Below are positions 1 through 8,151 of a DNA stretch of 23,011 bases, in pieces. This DNA comes from Desulfobacteraceae bacterium (lineage in GTDB: Bacteria; Desulfobacterota; Desulfobacteria; Desulfobacterales; Desulfobacteraceae), in the NCBI GenBank assembly GCA_022712835.1, contig JAFLJU010000660.1:1-23011 (forward strand), in the 5' to 3' direction. A model generated the notes under the pieces. The model was not told the DNA's origin and did no database searches. It worked only from the letters and a program-made list of their open reading frames with translations. How positions within the stretch are numbered: the stretch's first letter is position 1; every line of letters starts with the position of its first letter. Both the position numbers and the translations under genes were made by a program.

Positions 1-1716
1 CAGAAGGTTTCGTTTAAAAAAAATAGCCAACTGCCCGGTGAGCCCTGGACGTTGAAGGGCTTTGGCAGGTGGCGCCATATTCTTGGGAAGAACCCGGTTT
101 TCATTTGGTCGCGCTTCCCGATGGCGGTCATGCCAGTCCGATGGGGAGAAACGACGCTGGGCGCTGGCATACCCCTTCTCGTCCAATTCTTTCATCTCGA
201 TGATATCAAAGATCTGTTCCGGGTTAATATTCCCGCATTGGGGACACAGACACTCTTCGGTGCCGGCCTGCCAGATGGCCTTGCGAAAATAAACCACAGC
301 ATCAATGGGATTGCCCGTGTAAATAGGCCGCCCCCCCTTGTCAAGGATCCACAGCTGGTCAAACATCTTGAAAATATCAGAAGAGGGCTGATGGATAATG
401 ATGATGATTAATTTGCCCTTATTACTTTGCTCCTTGAGCAGAGAAATCACGTTCAGAGAATCTGCAGAGGAGAGCCCGGAGGTGGGTTCATCCACAAAAA
501 GGATAGAGGGTTCCCGGATCAATTCCAGGGCGATATTCAGCCGTTTTCGCTGGCCACCGCTGATGGTTTTCTCCAGGGGAGATCCCACGGTAAGGTCGCA
601 GGTTTCCAATTGGTTCAATTCATCCAGGATACCCGTCACCCTTTTTTTCAAGGCCTTTTCTTCAAGATCGGCCAGACAAAGCCGGCTGCTGTAAAAAAGA
701 TTTTCATAAACGGTCAGCTCATCAAAGAGCAAATCATCCTGGGGAACAAAACCGATCACCCCTTCAAGCTTTTGTTTATCCTGATAAAGATCCAGACCGT
801 TGATCAGGATTTGCCCCTTTTGAGGTGCCATGGAACCGTTAAGGATACCCAGGAGGGTTGACTTGCCCACACCGCTGCCCCCCATCACCCCCACCATCTG
901 TCCACCAAGGGCGTTAAAACTAAAATCGTGGAGGCCATTGTCACTGCCCGGAAAACGGAAATCTACATTTTGGGCGGCGAACACCAGTTGCTCTTTTGGG
1001 TCAAGGGGCTTAAAGCGATCCACCATGTCGGCATAATAGACAGACACGGAATGCACATCCCTTAATATCCCCCCGGTGGGCAGCAGACAAAAGGCCCCGG
1101 GTTTTACCGGGATATTGTTTAAGGTCAGCTCGCACCCCCTGTGGGGTGCAAGAAACAAGGTATCGATATCCTCAATATGAAGAACCGTGGCCCCTCCTGA
1201 AAAATGAGGGCATACCAGGGATTTACAGGCGGCTTTTCTCGAAGGCGGTTTCGAATGAACCACTAGCAGGTGCGGGCCCAGAGCATCCAATTCTTCAGTC
1301 TGGTACAGCAGGGCCAGCATATCGTCAAGAATAGAATCTTCAATTCCAAAGCTCTTGCCGGCAGCTTCGGCCAGATGCGGCAGCATCTCACTCTGGCTAT
1401 CCTGGAAAGTTTTGGCAAGTTCAAAAAACCGGAGCAGCACCGCATATTGTTCAGGACGGGGAATATGGCCTGCAAGGTTGCCGCAGATAGCGGTGGTTCG
1501 CGATATTAGAAATTGTGCGTCGGTTGCCTCATCGTAGAAATCAAGAAATCCGTCGAACAAGCCCATGTATTGTTCAATATTCACAATACACAGATAATCG
1601 GTCAGGTAGGCTCCCACGACTTCACGGGCGTTTGCACGCCCGGATGAGTCATTACAGGAGGACAACAGCGCAAAAAGATGCAAAATACCATTAAGGGTCA
1701 ACTCTGAAATAACCAT
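1..1716 (-). CDS. ABC-2 type transporter ATP-binding protein with TerB-like N-terminus (partial, 3' end off window)
   Basis: The minus frame is open from ATG 1716 to the window edge (572 codons, no stop seen). An in-frame TAG five codons upstream fixes the start region. Residues 1 to about 120 are helical and TerB-like. Around residues 190-250 comes a beta-rich stretch ending in VSVYYADMV, which in related proteins precedes the ATPase. The ABC domain follows: Walker A GGSGVGKST (Lys about 285), signature ISGGQRKR, Walker B FVDEP (Asp about 409), and an IIHQPS switch that resembles the ABCG/ABC-2 group. After the ATPase comes a Cys-pair insert (CLCPQC); the last codons FFKRNLL probably lead into a membrane domain outside the window. 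It lies 26 bp after the exported-protein gene, so the two are probably co-transcribed. The ABC call is secure; the TerB label is from pattern memory, and the substrate is unknown. Confidence 0.85.
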   Translation of the reverse strand, partial: MVISELTLNGILHLFALLSSCNDSSGRANAREVVGAYLTDYLCIVNIEQYMGLFDGFLDFYDEATDAQFLISRTTAICGNLAGHIPRPEQYAVLLRFFELAKTFQDSQSEMLPHLAEAAGKSFGIEDSILDDMLALLYQTEELDALGPHLLVVHSKPPSRKAACKSLVCPHFSGGATVLHIEDIDTLFLAPHRGCELTLNNIPVKPGAFCLLPTGGILRDVHSVSVYYADMVDRFKPLDPKEQLVFAAQNVDFRFPGSDNGLHDFSFNALGGQMVGVMGGSGVGKSTLLGILNGSMAPQKGQILINGLDLYQDKQKLEGVIGFVPQDDLLFDELTVYENLFYSSRLCLADLEEKALKKRVTGILDELNQLETCDLTVGSPLEKTISGGQRKRLNIALELIREPSILFVDEPTSGLSSADSLNVISLLKEQSNKGKLIIIIIHQPSSDIFKMFDQLWILDKGGRPIYTGNPIDAVVYFRKAIWQAGTEECLCPQCGNINPEQIFDIIEMKELDEKGYASAQRRFSPSDWHDRHREARPNENRVLPKNMAPPAKALQRPGLTGQLAIFFKRNLL

Positions 1717-1742
1717 CCGGGCACCTATCTAATAAAACTTAA

Positions 1743-2621
1743 CTATTTGGAAACAAGTCCCCTTGTCTTTCCATCCAATATGGCCTGACGTTCAGGAGCA
1801 ATGAGCTTGCGGAGGTCATCAACTTCCCGCTTTGTAAATTGTGACACCAACATGAGATTATGAACCTCTCCGATAAATGCCATCCGCCCTTTAAATTCAA
1901 CGGCTCGTTCAAAGGCCTCGTCTCCCCGGAAAACATTGAGGGTTTTTATCAGAAAATCGATCCGGTCATGCTGATTGTTTAATAGTGCCAGCATCTCCGG
2001 GGAATAATCGGCCAGGGCAATGGATTCGGTAACGATGTACATGCCTTCGATCATCATGCCGTAAATCATGTCCACCAACATATCAAGGTGTGCGTCCGTG
2101 GTCACACCCCGGGCCAAAAAGTTTGCTGCCCCTTCATCCAATGCATCTGTCCAGGCCGCAAAATTCTGGATCGTATCGGGATTCTCAATCAAAGCTTTCA
2201 TTTTCGGAGACAAGGGCATGGTAAACCCGATCTTTTCGTTTAATCTTTTCCGGGCAGCCAGAAACTTACCCATATCTTTTTTCTGGAGAAACAGCGCGGC
2301 ATAACCGGCATCAAAGGTGTATATACCTGCCATCCCTGTCAACTGCTCGTCTGTGGTATAACGGGAAAGGTTTTCGGTATCGGCTGTCAAAGATTTTTGG
2401 TAGGAGGCACCCGCCTCTTTGAGCTGTTTGTTGGCCTGGGCAAGTCCTTTGTACTGGTCCATCACCAACTTGACCTGATCCCGGAATTTAAGGCCGACAT
2501 CGCACAATGTCTCATGGAGGGCTTGTCCCTCTCCATGGGTACTCTTGTCAGCGGCCAGAACGCCGTTGGCACCAAAACTTACGATAAATGCAGTAACAAC
2601 TGCAATTGCAAATACTTTCAT
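1743..2621 (-). CDS. exported helical protein of unknown function
   Basis: This 292-residue protein has a clear signal peptide: MK, then a hydrophobic core, then a VLA-A type cleavage site near residue 23. The mature part is Ala/Leu/Lys-rich and predicted helical, with no catalytic motif I recognise. The frame is open 20 codons further upstream, but ATG 2621 is preferred: it has AGGAGA seven bases upstream (plus strand 2626-2633) and begins the signal peptide. It sits immediately before the ABC-2 ATPase gene on the same strand, which suggests a periplasmic accessory or substrate-handling subunit of that transporter. This role is inferred from context only. Confidence 0.8.
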   Translation of the reverse strand: MKVFAIAVVTAFIVSFGANGVLAADKSTHGEGQALHETLCDVGLKFRDQVKLVMDQYKGLAQANKQLKEAGASYQKSLTADTENLSRYTTDEQLTGMAGIYTFDAGYAALFLQKKDMGKFLAARKRLNEKIGFTMPLSPKMKALIENPDTIQNFAAWTDALDEGAANFLARGVTTDAHLDMLVDMIYGMMIEGMYIVTESIALADYSPEMLALLNNQHDRIDFLIKTLNVFRGDEAFERAVEFKGRMAFIGEVHNLMLVSQFTKREVDDLRKLIAPERQAILDGKTRGLVSK

Positions 2622-3203
2622 TGATGTTCTCCTGTTAAAATGTTGACTAAAGGTAATATTTATCCGGATTTTTCTGTTCATTCGGAAAAGCCATATTTAC
2701 TATAACAGATATAAAAATTTCGCAAGTTTCATTTACTAAACTCAGTAATTCGGGCATAAGTACCGAGGCACACTCTGGAAGGATAACGTCTGAATAAAGT
2801 GTCAAAAAAAGCATCAACTGACATAAAAATTTATTCTGAACGATATGGTTGCGATGCCTTACCAGCCCTAAAAGATTGCAGTGTAGGGATTGAACCATGG
2901 ATAGGCCCGTAATTCTCCGTATGCCAAATACAAATTCCTTCAACCCCAAGATATGGCATCGGACTTTCATCAAAAAAAACGAAGCTTTTAAACTCAGATT
3001 TGGAGAAAGGACTACTGGGAATAGTCCGGGGTATTTTTTGGTTACTGAAAGGCCTTGATTATAGCCAGAATGGCTCAGCCTTAGATTTGATTTTTTATAA
3101 TGGTGGATTTGAAAGAATGTTGTTTGATGCAGTCTCAGGTTCATAGTTTAACACCCCAAATAAGCGGTATCACCCGCTTCATTTGGCTTGTTGGGATTAA
3201 AAA
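2622..3203. other. gene-poor spacer with possible remnants
   Basis: About 580 bp lie between the SIR2-module stop and the exported-protein start. No convincing gene is present. A 165-codon minus frame (2647-3144) has the Leu/Cys/His-rich composition of a chance frame. A 53-codon plus frame at 2897-3058 (start MDRPVILRMP, end YFLVTERP) looks more protein-like, with AGGGA upstream of its ATG, but no family is recognised. The right end of the spacer holds the hairpin described separately. Promoter elements for the exported-protein gene should lie near 2640-2700, but no good -35/-10 pair stands out. Confidence 0.4.
3156..3186 (-). terminator. hairpin after the SIR2 module
   Basis: CCAAAT and AAGCGG pair with CCGCTT and ATTTGG around a six-base loop, giving 12 bp with one bulged base (3180). 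It begins 18 bp past the stop of the 942-residue gene. There is no U-tract, so it may be an mRNA-stabilising stem or a Rho-type end rather than a classical intrinsic terminator. Confidence 0.45.
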
Positions 3204-6032
3204 TCATGATTCCTGAAGTTGTATTTCATCCAACCACTCAACTGGCCTTTCGACACCATGTTTTAAATACGCACTGACTATCTCTTTAGCGGCTTTTTCG
3301 CCAGTCTTTCCATGCCTTAAAAAATTTTTTAAGGCATCTCGAATTGCTTCTTCTGGATAGTCGTATGAATACTCAGACAACATTTCAAGCCAAATGTCTT
3401 TTACATCATATGGATAATTGGCACTCAGTTTAGATATAGTCTTCAACAAATCGTATGAATTATAATCTACTTCTGCATATGGTGCGATTGTCATAAGCCA
3501 ACTCTTACTTTCCTCATCAATTTTATTTATAAATACTGACAAATGACAAAGCTGAGATGCTAACTTTTTCCCCTCTTTAGTTCGTTTGTCAACTTTGCTT
3601 AACAGTAGAGGCCATAATTGATAGACTTTTAACCTGAGTTGGTCATTAATATTATCTCTTAACGTCCAGAGAAACCAAATCACCTGACGTAACTCACTAT
3701 GCTTAGCTCTCTTTAACAAGATGGAAATTTGGCTGTTTGAATCATTCAAATCTTCAATGTCATTAAGATATGCAAGAGAAATAAACTGTAAATAGCGATC
3801 ATCGACACGATCTTTTAAAAATTTTTCATCTAGAGCTTTTATGAGGTTTCCATTTTCGCGTAAGAATTTATAAATATTAGGATGGAAACTAGTGATATAT
3901 GAATAACCCTGCATTGCACATAGCCATCTTTGACGATCTGACTGGTCAAAAATAGTAGACAAGTTGCTTGTCGTCCATTCACCAGACAAATACATAAAAT
4001 TATGCAAATAGTTTGCTACCAGCGTAGCGAATTCATATTCACCTTGATTTGGTTTGTTCAGCTCAGAGTTGAATATATTTTTATATTGTTCCCATGCCTC
4101 AGAATGCGTTATCCCAATTTTTTTATGATTTCTACATGTAAATAATGCAAGATTTATTAATGCCTCTACGCAACGCCCTCTGGGGCTATTAATCGCTATA
4201 GAAACAGCATCGCGATCATAATTGAATTTTTCACCCACTTCTTTATCAAGCAAAAGGCACAAAATTAATTTCGAAATTTCAATATTTATGACCTCAAATG
4301 AATGATCATCAGATTTACATCCTGCCTCTATCATTCTTCCTATAGCGTTCACAACCCAATGATGATTGGCAACAAATGCTCCATCATCTCTATTGTCCGG
4401 CCATTGCCAAAACTCTTTTTTTGAAACTATTTTAAATATAAAATCTAATAGATTAGGCCAAATGCTGTCCCATGGTAAGTTTGTTTCTTTATCTTTTTCC
4501 CAAAGCTCTAAAAATGCATCAATTAAAGAGTGTACGTACGGAACATGTAAATCAACAAATTTATCCAATTCTTTGTAAAATTTTAATACATCCAATTTTA
4601 CTAATTCTTTAAAGCCTCGTGTTAAACCTTCTATGCCGGGTTCTCTATAACCAGAGCCACTTTTAAAATCATTAAGGATACCTTTAAGAGATGAATAATC
4701 AAGAGACCGCATTGTTTCTAATTCAATTGGTGACTTGTGGCTGACCCATCCTGCTGACGAATAGCTAGAAAAATCCGGATGCTTTGGAACATTTTTTGTT
4801 ATCTTTAAACATGCATTATATTTGGCTTTTGCAGCATCATCCTTATCGTAAATCGCTGAAAGCCATATGGATTTTTGATAAGCATTTCTTTTTTCGGAGG
4901 AACCCTCATCCTCATCATTGACCACAATATTTTCTATAATTTTAAATGTCTTTTCTTTAAATTCATCAGGAAATTGATCAAACCTGTTTGAAAGTAAACT
5001 CCATACTTCATGCCTATAGTTACTGCTGAAATATTTTTTATCTATAGCTTTTGAGGGAACATCATTATTCAAAACAGAAAACATTTGATCAATTGCAAAT
5101 ATTGCTACTCGAACAATCGTTTGAAACCTACTAACAAATAGATTGTTTAAATAGTCGGTAGCTGTATTTCTATCATATTCAAATAAGCCCAATAAAGAGT
5201 CTCTAAAGGCTTTGAGAAATATATCGTCCGCATCATTGTTACGCAAATTTTGACTGTGCTCTTCAATAGCTGGTCTCCATATACAAGACCATCTATCATT
5301 TTCTTGACGTTCCAAAATATATTCTAATTTATTTTTAAAGATATCTACAGCTTTCACACCAAGTGATGCAGCTGCTTCTTTGGATATTTGATCTGTTAAT
5401 TTGTCGATTCTGTAGGAATCAAATAACAAAATTGCTTTTTGCTTTTCAGTGCGACCTATTTTGTCTTCAATAAAAACTACTTCATACAAATAATCCAATA
5501 ATTTTAGGGAAATATTGTTAGCATGCGCAACTTTTATTGCAAATAGATCTAATAACCATTTACCTAACGTTTCACCTATAATCCCACGTTCAAATTTGTC
5601 TGATATCCAGTACTGAACAAGTTCAATATCCTCATCATCTAATAATTCAACAGGTATGTTCCTGATAATTTTTGCAAACTGCCACCATGTTCGATAATTT
5701 CCATAGCCTTCTTTTTTGGAATACTTTGTAACATTTCGTAGTAAATCTCGAAATTTAATTGCATATTTTCTATTATTAGGTTCATTAAGTAATGGTGCTG
5801 TTTTCACTAAGAAATCAGTTATTGGCCAAACAGGTATCTGGAAAAAACCTTCATCTTTAGCAGGTTTTGGTGGAGGGTTACACCCCGGTTCAAGCAGACC
5901 GACCTCTTCAAACACATCAAACCATTGTAGGCCCTCAACTTTTCTATACAGCCTTGGTAACAATTCCGGGTGCTTTAAAGCTCTATTTAGAGCACTACGT
6001 TGATTTGGAGTAAGACGGCTGAGGCTATCCAT
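3204..6032 (-). CDS. large helical partner of the SIR2 protein, probable phage sensor
   Basis: This is a 942-residue protein with no transmembrane segment or signal peptide and no nucleotide-binding motif that I can see. Beyond about residue 80 it is a long run of amphipathic helices (many Leu/Ile/Trp/Asp), like the helical-repeat sensor part of fused SIR2 defence proteins. The first 80 residues hold a Pro-rich linker (CNPPPKPAKDE). Its ATG 6032 lies inside the end of the SIR2 gene (shared bases ATGGATAG), so translation is coupled and a complex is likely. SIR2 proteins with long helical C-termini (DSR2 type, or those carrying DUF4020) are known anti-phage NADases; here the two parts are separate genes. 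The sensor role is inferred; orthology to DSR2 cannot be shown by eye. Base composition is AT-rich. Confidence 0.75.
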   Translation of the reverse strand: MDSLSRLTPNQRSALNRALKHPELLPRLYRKVEGLQWFDVFEEVGLLEPGCNPPPKPAKDEGFFQIPVWPITDFLVKTAPLLNEPNNRKYAIKFRDLLRNVTKYSKKEGYGNYRTWWQFAKIIRNIPVELLDDEDIELVQYWISDKFERGIIGETLGKWLLDLFAIKVAHANNISLKLLDYLYEVVFIEDKIGRTEKQKAILLFDSYRIDKLTDQISKEAAASLGVKAVDIFKNKLEYILERQENDRWSCIWRPAIEEHSQNLRNNDADDIFLKAFRDSLLGLFEYDRNTATDYLNNLFVSRFQTIVRVAIFAIDQMFSVLNNDVPSKAIDKKYFSSNYRHEVWSLLSNRFDQFPDEFKEKTFKIIENIVVNDEDEGSSEKRNAYQKSIWLSAIYDKDDAAKAKYNACLKITKNVPKHPDFSSYSSAGWVSHKSPIELETMRSLDYSSLKGILNDFKSGSGYREPGIEGLTRGFKELVKLDVLKFYKELDKFVDLHVPYVHSLIDAFLELWEKDKETNLPWDSIWPNLLDFIFKIVSKKEFWQWPDNRDDGAFVANHHWVVNAIGRMIEAGCKSDDHSFEVINIEISKLILCLLLDKEVGEKFNYDRDAVSIAINSPRGRCVEALINLALFTCRNHKKIGITHSEAWEQYKNIFNSELNKPNQGEYEFATLVANYLHNFMYLSGEWTTSNLSTIFDQSDRQRWLCAMQGYSYITSFHPNIYKFLRENGNLIKALDEKFLKDRVDDRYLQFISLAYLNDIEDLNDSNSQISILLKRAKHSELRQVIWFLWTLRDNINDQLRLKVYQLWPLLLSKVDKRTKEGKKLASQLCHLSVFINKIDEESKSWLMTIAPYAEVDYNSYDLLKTISKLSANYPYDVKDIWLEMLSEYSYDYPEEAIRDALKNFLRHGKTGEKAAKEIVSAYLKHGVERPVEWLDEIQLQES

Positions 6033-6930
6033 CCAATTCTTCCTCCATCGCTTTTAATTCATCAACAACTTCTACAGAACTAAAACTTAACTTATCAGAC
6101 CAATTTTTAATGATACCTTTCTGATGCTCATATTCACTATAATCTTTCGGAAAACCAATAAGCTTTGCGTTAAATGATTGCTCATAATATATTTTCAGTT
6201 TTTCAAACAGTGACATTTCCGCATTAAAAAAGCCTTGCAAAATAAATAATCTTTTTTCCTTTGCCCCCAACTGATTACTGCCTTTAAGAATATATTCCAG
6301 GATTTCAGTTTCTTCTAAACCATAACCAAGAAACAATACCGTCTTATTCATAAACATATATTCAAGGAAAGCCGGTATCTCTTGACTTGCATAATGCAAT
6401 AGATAGTCTTTAGTCGTAATCACCATGCTTTTTGGATAATCTACACATCCATGTAGATGAATAACATTACCTTGATCATCTAGTTTATCTCTCAAAATAT
6501 CTTCAAGATTATAGAAACGCCATTCTTCCTCAGATTTTGTTACTGAAATTTCGGGTATAATTAGTTTGTCATAATTTGTCGTCACAAAAGTACAAGCAAA
6601 ACGATTTATGAACTGATAGATATCACTTTTAGGATTTTTAATTTCAAAAATTTCTTTGTAATCGATATTCACACCATTCTTTTCTTCCAATATTTTAGCA
6701 ATTGAAAGTCTTTTTCGGGGATCTGGTATTGAATTTATAAGTGATTTCTCATGATAATCAATTGCAGCAGGTGCTAATTGATTCAACACTGCAGATGCAA
6801 ACCCATTCCATGATGGGCAACCTACTAATCTTGAAATTCCGGCACCTATAAAAACTACAAGCATACCGGATTCAGCAGCATCAACTAACTCCTCTGGTAC
6901 GTTTGGTGATGGATTAAAAGTAGAAGACAT
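6025..6930 (-). CDS. SIR2-family protein (SIR2_2-like), putative NAD+-degrading defence effector
   Basis: This 301-residue protein is essentially one SIR2 domain. Motifs in order: FIGAGIS at 27-33 (NAD-binding glycines), TTNYD at 117-121 (the Asn of bacterial SIR2 effectors), HLHG at 158-161 (catalytic His 160), and FLGYGLEE at 200-207. No Cys4 zinc module is seen, so it is unlike deacetylase sirtuins and like SIR2 domains of anti-phage systems, which deplete NAD+ when triggered. The start is ATG 6930 with AGGATGG nine bases upstream. The stop overlaps the helical partner gene by 8 bp. Upstream, a decayed frame ends 14 bp before the start, and the insertion sequence begins 136 bp upstream, separating the operon from its original promoter side. 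Confidence 0.88.
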   Translation of the reverse strand: MSSTFNPSPNVPEELVDAAESGMLVVFIGAGISRLVGCPSWNGFASAVLNQLAPAAIDYHEKSLINSIPDPRKRLSIAKILEEKNGVNIDYKEIFEIKNPKSDIYQFINRFACTFVTTNYDKLIIPEISVTKSEEEWRFYNLEDILRDKLDDQGNVIHLHGCVDYPKSMVITTKDYLLHYASQEIPAFLEYMFMNKTVLFLGYGLEETEILEYILKGSNQLGAKEKRLFILQGFFNAEMSLFEKLKIYYEQSFNAKLIGFPKDYSEYEHQKGIIKNWSDKLSFSSVEVVDELKAMEEELDG

Positions 6931-6944
6931 ATAATGTAACCATC

Positions 6945-7065
6945 CTAAATTATAATGATCATGATTATTTCGGGTAAAAAATTATATTTATTGTCATTTG
7001 AGTTCCCTTTTTCAACAAGGGCTTCTACAGTTTTTTTCTGTATAACTTCGCTTGTGGATAACACC
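6945..7065 (-). pseudogene. gene X remnant, copy A, 3' part (downstream of the insertion sequence)
   Basis: This minus frame, from the left edge of the insertion sequence, reads STSEVIQKKTVEALVEKG and continues to NFLPEIIM and a TAG at 6945-6947. That stop overlaps the SIR2 ribosome-binding site (TAGGATGG). It joins in frame with 10172-10316 once the insertion sequence and one ACACC copy are removed (261 nt, 86 codons plus stop). It is therefore the 3' end of a gene cut by the insertion. The protein family is not recognised. Confidence 0.6.
7061..7065. repeat. target-site duplication, left copy (ACACC)
   Basis: ACACC directly abuts the left element end TGTTGATC. The same five bases follow the right end at 10172-10176. 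Confidence 0.75.
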
Positions 7066-7089
7066 TGTTGATCGCCTCTTTGTATGGGC
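7066..7089 (+). repeat. left terminal inverted repeat of the insertion sequence
   Basis: It starts TGTTGATCGCC. Compared with the inward-read right end, the pattern TGTnGAnCnCC is shared. The repeat is imperfect, as is usual for elements with Mu-C-type transposases. Inside it, CAGGACA (7192-7198) and its inverse (7303-7309) may be further transposase sites. Confidence 0.65.
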
Positions 7090-7207
7090 TTAAACTTCCT
7101 GATTATTTTTAACAAATTTTACTATCATCACTTTGTTTTGAACAACATTAATGGTCGCGTTGCTCCCATTAGTAGGGTTTTAAAGGCATGGGCAGGACAG
7201 CTTGAAT

Positions 7208-7241
7208 AATAAAAGGGGAAGCAGAATTAATCCACTTCCCC
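7208..7241 (-). terminator. intrinsic terminator after the insertion-sequence operon
   Basis: On the minus strand GGGGAAG pairs with CTTCCCC (7235-7241 with 7215-7221) and is followed directly by TTTTATTATT. It stands about 100 bp after the ATPase stop, inside the element, and should keep element transcripts from running into the SIR2 operon. Outer arms TTGAATAAT (7202-7210) and ATTATTCAA (7249-7257) can extend the pairing. Confidence 0.7.
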
Positions 7242-7341
7242 CTGGCGCATTATTCAATGCTGCCTGCTTTCGGTTATCCCTTGTCAGGTTTCCTCCCCAG
7301 GATGTCCTGACTCCGTTTCACCGAAACTCTAAATTCATTAT

Positions 7342-8151
7342 CTAAAAGATTTCAGTTGACGCAATGCGGACATGATCTGCCAGTACTTGAAACGATTTTG
7401 CCTGGGCAGCAACAATTATGGAACCTCGGGCCAGATGATTGGCTTTTCGGAACAGTCCTCCTGCTCCCTGGTGGATGGCCGTGATGGCGGCTGATTCAAA
7501 CAAATTCTTATTAACCCCTGCGATGGATAAATGATGGAGCAAATAGTTCTCCATGCCTTGCTTATCAACCCCCTGAAGGTGACATCTACCAACCACTCGT
7601 GATGCCAAAGGCATGGAATACCTATATTTTAAGTTATCAACCAGGTTTGCTTGGCCTGCAAGGACAATGGGCAAAAATGGTTTTGAGTCATTATCAAATT
7701 GGGTGAGAGTGTGTAGTTCAGTAAAGACTTCCAGCCGTAGCAAGGATGCCTCATCAATAATCAAAACTATTTTCATTTTTTTTCCAATGACGGTATCCTT
7801 AATCTCCTGTTTGATTTGCCGAGTCATACGAGTTCTTGAACTGCCCACAGGATCAAGGTCTAACTCGCCAAGGATATTACGATACAACTCCAAAATGGAT
7901 CCATTGGAAGCGGTAACATGGATGATGCGATACTCGGAAGGGTGGAGTTTGCCTGAGACATATCTCAATGCAGTCGATTTGCCGCTGCCTATTTCTCCAG
8001 TGATAAGTGCGACACTCCCAATGCTGATGGCATAACGAATACGATTTTCTACTCCCTTAATTTCAGGAGTCTCCAAAATTTCATTGTGGGTAATATCAGC
8101 AATAAAGGATTCTTTTTGAAGTTCAAAAAAAATACGATGGGAGGTATTCAT
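7342..8151 (-). CDS. ExeA/TniB-like AAA ATPase, transposition helper
   Basis: A 269-residue AAA ATPase with Walker A TGEIGSGKST (Lys 58), Walker B LIIDEA (Asp 133, Glu 134) and an ExeA-like layout with FTELHTLTQFD and LAGQANL segments. Proteins of this type load the partner transposase on target DNA and influence target choice. ATG 8151 is chosen over the GTG at 8166: GGGGAGG lies six bases before it, and it overlaps the transposase stop as ATGA, a typical coupled arrangement. It is the last gene of the element, followed by a terminator. Confidence 0.85.
   Translation of the reverse strand: MNTSHRIFFELQKESFIADITHNEILETPEIKGVENRIRYAISIGSVALITGEIGSGKSTALRYVSGKLHPSEYRIIHVTASNGSILELYRNILGELDLDPVGSSRTRMTRQIKQEIKDTVIGKKMKIVLIIDEASLLRLEVFTELHTLTQFDNDSKPFLPIVLAGQANLVDNLKYRYSMPLASRVVGRCHLQGVDKQGMENYLLHHLSIAGVNKNLFESAAITAIHQGAGGLFRKANHLARGSIIVAAQAKSFQVLADHVRIASTEIF

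Noticed and set aside
2647..3144. 165-codon minus frame
   Set aside because: Composition is rich in Leu, Cys, His and Phe with no family pattern and no ribosome-binding site. Other frames of the same stretch look equally or more protein-like.
7039..7052. 14-bp word TGTATAACTTCGCT repeated at 22878-22891
   Set aside because: In 23 kb read on both strands, about one or two such exact matches are expected by chance. The first copy lies inside the reconstructed gene X frame and the second spans the end of an unrelated partial gene, so I do not call it an element end.
7053..7061. Perfect DnaA box TTATCCACA (minus strand)
   Set aside because: It is a single copy that falls inside the restored coding frame of gene X and has no AT-rich unwinding region or further boxes, so it is no origin.
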